64,000 nucleotides of DNA from the NCBI GenBank assembly GCA_024734495.1, contig JALMQS010000912.1:124001-188000 (forward strand), written 5' to 3'. The notes under the pieces were generated by a model. It was not told the DNA's origin. It ran no database searches and saw only the letters and a list, made by a program, of their open reading frames with translations. Source of the DNA: Forficula auricularia. Taxonomy: Eukaryota; Arthropoda; Insecta; Dermaptera; Forficulidae. This document shows, in pieces, positions 56,045 through 64,000 of this stretch (its first letter is position 1; each line of letters starts with the position of its first letter). The position numbers were made by a program, and so were the translations under genes.

Positions 56045-56549
56045 CCTAGAACCAATTTGACCTCGGCTTCATGAATCATATCTTCTAATAAAGTCAATGA
56101 AAGTAAAGTACCTAGAATAGTGAATTTGATGATTGCATTGACAATTTTCATGGTAGAATAATTTCTTCAGTTTTATTATTCATATACTCTGACAGATTGG
56201 ACTTTATTATTTTATAACAGTTCAAGTACTCTATCTATAACCTTCAGATTTATATTGATTGAAATTAACATTTTTTCCTCTCAATTTTAAATAATGAATG
56301 ACAGGTGATTTCAACCTACATGTAAGCAAATTATATATATATGTCATACAATTATAATACAAATCTACAAGTACAAAAAACAAAAAATTGTTTTATTTTC
56401 AGTAGCGTAACAACACAGGTTTTGGAATGCGAAAAAAATAAAAAAATTACTGACCATTTCCGGAACAGAATACGATAGTCCAATCATCAATTGAAATCAT
56501 CTATGTTATGTCGATATGAATAGAATATGAATATAGATTTTATTTCTAA

Positions 56550-56629
56550 CTAGCTGTTCCCTGCCGCTACGCTCCGGGCAACACCTAAGCACTGCGAGCC
56601 CTGTTCTTATATTGGTAAAAATATAATAA
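56550..56629 (-). mobile_element. Helitron 3' end, another family
   Basis: The minus strand reads GTTGCCCGGAGCGTAGCGGC, AGGGAACAG, then CTAG at 56553-56550, then T: GC hairpin and CTAG stop. Its body is cut off by the Hel-A copy starting at 56630. Confidence 0.6.
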
Positions 56630-57133
56630 TCTATATATGTATATAAAATTAGGGTTTTGTCTGTACATTGCTCCAAATCACGCCAAAATTTGGTTGCACA
56701 CGTTTCAAGCAAAGTTATGAACGAAAACACCCTCAACAAAATTCCTATCTGTCTGTCTGTCTGTTTCAGTGGTTTCCGTGAAAAGTTGCTCACGATTCAT
56801 GTAAAAACGGCTTAAGGGATTATTATAAAATTTCATATTTGCATCAGATGTCTTCTAACTTACGTTTATAGCTATATAATGTTTTGATATTTTGACCCCA
56901 AAAGGGGGTTGGGGGGGGGCACGAATGAAAATTATCAAATAACTCCTAAAAACTATTAACCCTACGGCAAATTTTATTATGAGCAAAGTTGTAGGGGATG
57001 TGATTTCTAACAACTTTTGTTTAAAAAAATTCCCCCAAAAAATCACCCAAAAAGAGGGAGAGGGTCAAAATATTAAAATTTTTACTCTTGGACCAAACTC
57101 AACCAAATTTTGTATACATAATCTGTGGGTCAT
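56630..57133 (+). mobile_element. Hel-A Helitron copy 5, 3'-truncated
   Basis: TC start (TCTATATATGTATATAAAAT), TTTTGTCTGTACATTGCTCC and the usual interior to TTTGTATACATAATCTGTGG; the GC-rich 3' half is absent. An RTE fragment follows. Confidence 0.7.
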
Positions 57134-57413
57134 AATAAATAATCAAACTTACTTACTTAGTTACTTACTATGGCCAAATCGCCCTTGTAAAGCTCGAGCC
57201 TCTCTCGTGATGCCTCTCCACATCCCTCTATCCTGAGCCAATCGCTCCCATTCCATCCCCACGTCAAGTTTTCCTAGATCTCTGATAACATTATCTATCC
57301 ATCTTTTTCTTAGTCTGCCTGGAGGTCTCTTTACAGGCGGGTAGCTCTCGTGGAAGTTCTTGATGTCTCTGGTCTTGGGAGCACGAACCACATGACCACA
57401 ATAAATAATCAAA
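57134..57413 (-). mobile_element. 5'-truncated RTE-like LINE with 14-bp TSD
   Basis: AATAAATAATCAAA is duplicated at 57134-57147 and 57400-57413. The inserted 252 bases end, on the minus strand, in an (AAGT)n-type tail (57148-57170), as RTE elements do. Confidence 0.85.
57161..57399 (-). pseudogene. RTE-like reverse transcriptase C-terminus
   Basis: The minus-strand frame reads CGHVVRAPKTR, PPGRLRKRWIDNVIRDL, then WERLAQDRGMWRGITREA, the conserved GH-RW-D-W-AQDR-WR C-terminus of RTE/BovB-type LINE proteins. Only the last ~80 residues survive because of 5' truncation at insertion; the frame itself is intact to its end. Confidence 0.8.
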
Positions 57414-57654
57414 GCTCAATAAAGATGAATAAATTTCAATTTTTTTAAGCCTCTTCCACTTTCCCCATTACGGGCATAAAAATATAGATTTTGATTTATT
57501 TACTTTTTCAACAATACAAATAAAAAAATCAATAAAATATTGTAAACAAAACAAACAAAATGAATCTCTCATTTGATCATTCCCCTCTTATTAACATTAA
57601 CTAATATAAATTAGAGTTCAAAACATAAGAATTGGAAATAACTACAATTTACTT

Positions 57655-57970
57655 CATTGTACTAGATGAAGGAGGAGATATCAGACAAAGATGGAATCAC
57701 TGGGTTCAATAAAACACCTTTAATGAGAAGTTTCGGCCTGAATTTTATTTGGCTATCTTCAGTCAATTAGGAGTTATACACAAAATGCGGTACACGCTTG
57801 GTTCGATCACATATGTGTACCGCATTTTGTGTATAACTCCTAATTGACTGAAGATAGCAAATAAAATTCAGGCCGAAACTTCTCATTAAGGGTGTTTTAT
57901 TGAACCCAGTGATTCCATCTTTGGATGATACCTCCTCCTTCATCTAGTACAGTTTCATCACAGCCACGAA
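57655..57970. repeat. Foldback, about 300 bp
   Basis: Arms of about 125 bases (TCAATAAAACACC ... CGGTACAC and inverse), centre near 57810. The plus strand at about 57844-57885 reads CTGAAGATAGCAAATAAAAT then GGCCGAAACTTC, a loose form of the ribozyme-like module. The left arm carries the inverse. Confidence 0.8.
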
Positions 57971-59062
57971 CTCTTACAATTTACTTCATTGTTCAACTTT
58001 TTCTACATATCAAAGTTTTCAAGATCAAATAAATAAATACAAACACCAAGGTAGATGTTTTAAGGTACGATTTTCTCGGTGCGACCATCATGATTATCGT
58101 TGCACGATCATCGTAGAGCACTATTTCTTTGTATTTCTTAAGGAGCTGTTTTCCTTCGAACGACTCGTACGTTTTCTTCGTTGAACGATCATTGTTGAAC
58201 GATCAATGTGATAATCACACCGAAGAAAACATAACTTTAGTCTTTATTTTTCTAAAAAAAAATTGGGATTAAAAAAACTGTCATTCTAAGATTAATCCAC
58301 GTATATTAGAGCAATTAATAATAATATAAAAACAGCGAAAAAACTTACCTTAGAAAAGTTATTATACAGGATGTCCCGTGTATCATAACAATAAACCGTA
58401 AAGAGGAGATAGGCCAGTTTATGACGGTCCAGAATTTGAAATTTTTTTAATAAGTCTCATAGTTTTCGAGTTATAGGCATTTTTTTGAAAATGATGACAA
58501 TCGCTACTCTGTTCTAAATAATGAGATGATGTGGCTACAAATGTATATATTTTATTATTCTAATTTTTGTTACGCAATCCTGAATAATCCTGCTATTGAC
58601 CAGAATTCAAAATAAAACCTTATGGTTAAACATTTTTTGACAACTAATCTATTATCTGTGCATGAATTCTTGCTACCTGGATGGAAAAATAGAGGATGAA
58701 AGTTAATGGCAATGAATTGAGCCATGTAATATTTACTTTGAGAAGTCAACAAGTCCTCATAGTTAGATGAATAATAGATCATATTTTCAGTGTAAAATTC
58801 TTTGGACTCCAAACTCACTTACAAAGTATCTATTGAAAAAAATGCAAAGTAATGCATTTAAAAGTACTACATGTGCGTAGGTACTATTCATTGGTAGGAA
58901 ATTCCCAATCTTTCTTAAAAATAAAATCATCATAATATTAAACCAAAATAAAAATCTGGCATTGAGAGTGGCTCAAGTAAATTACGTGAACATAATTCAT
59001 GAGTTCATTAAAAATTTCTCAGAATAATTGCAAATTCGGCATGGTAATCATAAAAACTTTAA
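57971..59062. other. Unrecognised stretch
   Basis: GAACGATCATTGTTGAACGA near 58182 is a short local repeat. ACAGGATGTCCCGTGTATCA near 58365 resembles a phrase found in many insect repeats. No coding. Confidence 0.4.
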
Positions 59063-59950
59063 AATAAACTGATGTGGCCATCCTTGTGACTTTACCATAC
59101 CTACACCTGGCCCCTCTCTTGTTATTTAATATTTAATAAAATAATTTATAATTATTTACGAAAGAACCCCTCCCCCTTTTTAATTTTGGGCCCATTAGCA
59201 ATTAATAATATCTCCTTTTAATTATGAGACTATTCTATTAAAAATATCACCACTACTCGATTTTTCTTTGAAAATATTTTTGACCACTACCAATTTCACA
59301 TACTGAGTCATTTTCATAATATAATATAGAGTGCATATGCGAAATTTCGAACAAATCGATCAAAGAGTCTAGGACTTATAATATAGTGATATTTTTGAAC
59401 CCCCCCCCCTCCAAATTTTGGCCCCTCTCTTTTTATTATAGGTTCATTTTACTGTAAATTTCAATTTTCTTTTTTTTTCTTTTTTTAGTTTGAAAATTTT
59501 ATAATTTTATTGAGTGGATATTAATGAGGCAGCCCAAAAAAGAAGAAGATAATTTATACTATCTTTTTATTAATAAACCGACGAGGGGAATGTCGCATTG
59601 GATTTTCTTCATTGACTTTTCAAAACCCTAAAGAAGGATGGAATAGCCTCCGAAACGTCGGTTTATGAATAAAAGGATAGTATAAATTATCTTCTTCTTT
59701 TTTTGGACTGCCTCTAAAGAATCTACATGTGAAATTGCGTTTTGATATTCACACTAGTTTTTAAGCTTGAGTGTATACAAAATTTGGTAACGTACTAACA
59801 GGCATTTTGACAAAATCATTAATATCCCGAAAAATATAATTTTTTCGATGTTCACTTATTAGGGCTTTTTTGTAGACCAAAACGCCATGGTTTTGCTCAT
59901 TTTTTTTTTTAAATAAAATAATTTCAGTCGTTTTTTAGATATTACGAAAA
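59063..59950 (+). repeat. G-family repeat (copy 7), interrupted
   Basis: Left end AATAAACTGATGTGGCCATC; the right part from about 59725 (ACATGTGAAATTGCGTTTTG) to TTAGATATTACGAAAAATCG. A foldback sits between. Confidence 0.65.
59526..59714. repeat. Foldback with GAGGCAGCCC ends and ribozyme-like module
   Basis: Ends GAGGCAGCCCAAAAAAGAAG and inverse (GGACTGCCTC); arms about 55 bases. The plus strand has CCTAAAGAAGGATGG then AGCCTCCGAAACGTCGG, a decayed CTGANGA module. Related to the insertion in G copy 2. Confidence 0.75.
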
Positions 59951-61387
59951 ATCGAAGCAAAAAAATAATAATAAATAATTCAGAGTAGAAAATTGTCAAC
60001 CCTCAGAACTGACAAAAACACAACGGTTAGATATTATAAAAGTTTCTACGAATAAACCCTTAGATCATAATTAGAATTGTGTATAATATACTTATTAAAA
60101 TAATTATAATTGAAGTTTTTGAAAAAATAAAAATAAACATGAGATTATAAAAGTGTTTATATAAGAACAGTGTAAAAGAAATATTTTCCCACAGCCGCAG
60201 GATTCTCACCATGATAAATACTAAATATCCTTGGAGGCGTTAATAATAAAAATATTCTGTGACAATTGAAAAAAATTATAGTCCAATTTTTTTAATTATT
60301 CCCCTTGAATTCTCAAGAAGAATGAATTAAATTAAATTTTGTCAACAAAATTTGAGTTTTTTTTTTTTGTCTAGTCATGTAATATTTATTGAACCAAGAA
60401 GAAAACCTCAAGTCCTTGATTTTACTTTCAAGTTCATAAAAGTATAATAATATCAACATTGAATAATAATAAATATATTTTGCGTTTTATTTTAATACAA
60501 TATAGATAAAAATAAATGCACCGCTGATTAAGGAAAATATTCAATTTGATATTTTTATTTAAATAGTAAAAGTAAACATTTTTTAGTGATTTGGAATGGT
60601 TTGGGATAGAAAATTGAAACTTGGTACCAAAAGTGAGACTTAATTGAATCGGTGATTTTAAAAAAGGGGTCATCTCCATTTTTTTCAAATTTTTCACGAG
60701 AAACAAAAAACTTAATCGCGCATGCATTCTTAGTTACGATAGCGTAGTATTTTTTATGTTAATCAGAGATCATCTCTTGTACAAAAAAAATCCTTTTAAT
60801 TTTTTTTTTAAACAGAGGGGGCCGCCCAGAATTTTTTCTCTAGAGGAGATGACCCCTTTTCAAAATTAACAAGGTTTATTATAGGAGAATTTTTTTTTTT
60901 TTAAAGAAACTTTATTTTGAAAAATTAAAATAGTAAAAAAACGTTAAAATTACAAATAAAAAGACATTTAAAATTCTTCGGGATTTTCATCAGCAGTTGT
61001 GGGTCATTTATCGATTTCCTCCCAGAAATGTTTATTTTCTTGAGGAATGTATTGATATAGTTTCTTGATATCCTGAGCTTGATTAGCTGCTTTAGGTGGC
61101 TAAAAATGACTCGTTTTCAAATGTAATACATGAATGAACATACTAAGGACAAAAAATTAAAAAAAAAATGGAGATGACCCCTTTTCAAAATCACCGAAAT
61201 AATTAATATAAACTTTTGTGCTAAATTTCAATTCGTTAACTATACAACCAAGCGATTCTCATAAAAAGATTCGATTGATATGATTTTGTGCATTTTTCCT
61301 CTGGAAGTTCTCCATTTAAAAGGTCCTAAATATAAACACATAGGTATATAAACATTTTGACTTAAAAACGAACATTATACAAGAATC
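59951..61387. other. Mostly unrecognised stretch
   Basis: GGAGATGACCCCTTTTCAAA occurs at about 60842 and 61169, with AAAGGGGTCATCTCC inverted near 60664; these may be internal or terminal repeats of an uncharacterised element spanning about 60640-61190. No coding. Confidence 0.4.
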
Positions 61388-61921
61388 CAGGGTGGTATTT
61401 AGGCTCTGAGGGCCCCTAGACTGGACCTGTGGCGCGGGCCCTATTCTTGGGAAAATATTTTTTTTTAAATTAACCTACAAAAACCGCATTTTCAGCAAAA
61501 AAAAACTTAAAAATAAACGTTTAAAGTTTATTATTAAAGTATAGAAAATTTACGCACGACATAACGAGTACAGTACAAGTAGGTATTTAGAATTTGATGA
61601 ACTAAATGCACATGATTACGATCACCGAGGGGTGAACCGCGACCTAAAATTGTGTACACATACTTCCACTTCCACTTTCATTTCCAAGTAGAAGACAATA
61701 GATTATCTAATGAATTCTAAAGTAATTTCAAAGACGGTGTACACCTAATTCCAATCGCGGTTCACCCCTCGAGGATAACTAAACTTTTATACTATTTATT
61801 TCCTAAAAGAGAAAATCTGATTTTAAAAATTGACGTAGAATCATTTTTCGCCTGAGCAGTGGTACAGTGGTGCGGGGCCTTAGGCTGCAGCCTAGGTAGC
61901 CTATGCTTAAATCCGGCCCTG
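61388..61921. mobile_element. hAT-type MITE, 534 bp, with nested insertion
   Basis: Ends CAGGGTGGTATTTAGGC and the inverse form CAGGGCCGGATTTAAGC. It is flanked by 8-bp duplications CAAGAATC (61380-61387) and CAAGGATC (61922-61929). An unrelated small element is inserted at 61624-61772. Confidence 0.85.
61624..61772. mobile_element. Small element with GAGGGGTGAACCGCGA inverted ends (copy 2)
   Basis: Left CCGAGGGGTGAACCGCGACC, right CGCGGTTCACCCCTCG. As in copy 1 at 28378, TGTACAC(C/A)TA-TTCCA follows each end. Confidence 0.7.
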
Positions 61922-61936
61922 CAAGGATCTGTTCTT

Positions 61937-62142
61937 AGCTGTGGTTATCGAAATCCAGACACACAGATAGATATTCATTCATTAGATTCATACAAACACG
62001 GCACAAGAGCCTGGAACTCACGTCTGAGACATTATTATTATATAGCTGTGGTTATCGAAATCCAGACACACAGATAGATATTCATTCATTAGATTCATAC
62101 AAACACGGCACAAGAGCCTGGAACTCACGTCTGAGACATATA
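61937..62142 (+). repeat. 107-bp tandem duplication
   Basis: AGCTGTGGTTATCGAAATCC starts at 61937 and 62044; the two ~99-base units are virtually identical. A short in-frame stretch reads HGTRAWNSRLRH, reminiscent of a LINE RT C-terminus, so the unit may derive from a LINE 3' end. Confidence 0.85.
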
Positions 62143-62202
62143 GTACAAACAGACTGAAAAAACTATTATTATTATCATTTCCGTCCATAATTTGTATTAA
62201 TT

Positions 62203-62600
62203 TGAAAGTTTATAATAGGAAAATAAGGACAAGTTTTTATGTGTGACTTTTTTATTTATCAGCAAACGTTTCGTCGACTTTGCCGACTTCTTCAGGGCTT
62301 CTACAATTATAAGAACATTATAAATATCAAGTTACAAAAGTACAATTACAATTCCAAAACAAACATGTATTAATAGTTTACCCACCAAATGGTCATGCCA
62401 CACATTCGTATAAATTTTCTTTTTATCTTCGTTGCCATTGAAGACCATCAGAAACACAAATTTCAAAAAACATTCGCCACATTCACATAAACAATATTTC
62501 TTTCTGAAGAAGCCGGCAAAGTCGACGAAACGTTGGCTGATAAATAAAAAAGTCACACATAAAACTTGTCCTTATTTTCCCATTATAAACTTTCAAAGAA
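62203..62600. repeat. Foldback with ribozyme-like module in both arms
   Basis: Arms 62203-62300 and about 62500-62600 are inverse. The right arm, plus strand: CTGAAGAAGCCGGCAAAGTC then GACGAAACGTTGG at 62504-62537. The left arm has the inverse (CCAAACG... form) from about 62300 to 62265. Confidence 0.75.
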
Positions 62601-63953
62601 AGAATTATAATCACAAGTGATTTTTTTCCACGCCATTAAGAAAAAAAATGATTAATTTTGAGTAAATTAAATACTCTGCTCCCCGGAGATCTGTGTTCAC
62701 TGAGCGTGCCAAGTAAATAAAAGTAAAACTATTTTTCTTAATGAATTAGCATAAAAAAAGAGAAATTTAATATACAATGAAAAAGAGGATATTTTTCGGT
62801 TTGCTGCCCACCCTTGAAAATATTAGCATATCAAAATACATTAAAAGTGAATTACATAAGAGGATATTTCATTCTACGTGGATATTAACTTGAATTAAGT
62901 AAAATCATAGAACGCAGGTAAATATGAAAATTATGAGATTATGACGAATTTTATGGAAGGATCAAATTTTAAGCCAAGAGTCTCAACAATCTGGCTTAAA
63001 CAGGTGTATTCTACTAGGGAGAATTTTTCATTTTTAATTCTTTTATTGTTATTAAATTATTAATTATTATTATTAAATTCTACAAGCAACTGTTGCTCTG
63101 GCATTGTCAGTCAGCATTATCCTTGATAGGTAATAATAATAATTTGGGTAATCAAAAAGATGGAACGCCAATAATAAGCTCGCCTCGAAATCTTTACTTA
63201 GAACTAGTTATGCGTATTAAAACATATTTATTTATTTTTTAATTTAACGTAAAAAAATTCCTCTGAGACTGATGTCGTCCCAGCCAACTGGCTGCAAGTT
63301 AGGCTGGTCCAACCAGTTGCATTCCATTGAGATTGATTGGTGCATTGGTGGGGCATTATAAAAGAGCTTGGGATTAGCAAAAAAAACGCAAAATACCTCA
63401 GGTTTTATTGCACTTTTTATATAGCCAGAATTTAATCTGAAAATAATTCATCGCTTCGTGATGAAAGACCAAGTCTGTTTGATTTCCAAAAACGAAAAAA
63501 AAATCTATGGATTTATAACATTTCGTTATTTTTCAAATTTATCATTAAATATTTTATGACATGGTATGAAAACAAGAACACATTAAAATTAACAAACTGG
63601 TAAATTTGTACTGGTGATGAAAGCTACGCAATTGCTTGAAATTGGATTCGTGACGCAGAAATTGACGAGAATGCGTACCTTTTCTTATATAACTTTTCTC
63701 TCAGATTCAGACAAAAGTAAATATATCGTAAAATACTATTTATTGAAAAATATTTAATTTACAAACCAAATTGGTACACTGGTTAGAAATGACAAAACAT
63801 TCAGCAATTAACTTAAATCGTCTCTTAGATAACATAACATATTACTTGTAGGTATTCTCAACTGGCTGCAGCAGTATGGGAGTTTATCTATCTATTTTTT
63901 ATACTATATAATATATAACTAATAAAATTTTTATGAAATTTAAGAACAAATCT
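62601..63953. other. Unrecognised AT-rich stretch
   Basis: Nothing coding; GCCAACTGGCTGCAAGTTAG and GGTCCAACCAGTTGC near 63293-63320 is a short imperfect inverted pair. Confidence 0.4.
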
Positions 63954-64000
63954 TCTTATATATATATAAAAAGTAATGAGTGTGTGTGTCTGTTCGTCTT
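63954..64000 (+). mobile_element. Hel-C 5' end, cut by the window edge
   Basis: TCTTATATATATATAAAAAG then (GT)n and GTTCGTCTT, as at 39586, 40023 and 41277. Confidence 0.45.

Noticed and set aside
62332..62620. ORFs on both strands near 62.4 kb
   Set aside because: They lie in the foldback arms and spacer, without domains or codon bias.

Overview
The window looks like nuclear DNA of an arthropod, most likely an insect. It is very AT-rich, has no operons or dense coding, and is packed with eukaryotic transposable elements: R1-clade, RTE-like and other LINE pieces, mariner, Tc1 and hAT elements, Helitrons, a tRNA-derived SINE and many foldback (palindromic) repeats. The one promoter I trust has an arthropod TATA/Inr/DPE layout. 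The species cannot be named from the sequence.

Only one stretch looks like host gene: a core promoter (about 23376-23437) followed by a first coding exon (23552-23655) that encodes a signal peptide and ends in a GT splice donor. The downstream sequence would be its first intron, filled with transposons. No other host exon is supported. The large coding feature is a nearly complete R1-clade non-LTR retrotransposon (45889-52048) with a gag-like ORF1 and an endonuclease/reverse transcriptase ORF2. It is flanked by 11-bp target duplications and broken only by three frameshifts, all at homopolymer runs.

Layout. 0-4 kb: LINE tail, a mariner fossil inside a foldback, two inverted Helitrons. 4.8-5.2 kb: palindrome of two SINE-like units. 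6-10 kb: nested foldback, hAT MITE, mariner. 9.9-14 kb: Helitron cluster. 14.7-23 kb: a 1.36-kb palindrome and several copies of a repeat here called the G family (internal 13-bp ACTTTACCATACA inverted motif). 23.3-25.3 kb: host promoter, exon and intron repeats. 26.6-31.6 kb: foldbacks. 32-38.4 kb: Helitron, G copies, perfect hairpins, mariner fossil. 38.5-41.9 kb: foldbacks with hammerhead-ribozyme-like cores. 42.4-43.8 kb: Tc1 fossil and MITEs. 43.9-52.3 kb: a three-layer nest (dispersed element X, a 119-bp tandem-repeat palindrome, then the R1 element). 53-64 kb: short Helitrons, SINE, RTE fragment, G copies, hAT MITE, foldbacks.

The most interesting signal is a recurring RNA-like module, CTGANGA - one base - short hairpin - GAAAC, in about a dozen otherwise different foldback elements. 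At 41779-41813 and 38679-38713 (and on the minus strand at 38640-38606) it is followed by a four-base loop and GTC, which matches the core of a hammerhead ribozyme with a very short helix III. Palindromic arms place such a core on both strands. Names such as G family, element X, FB-1 and Hel-A/B/C are labels used only here.
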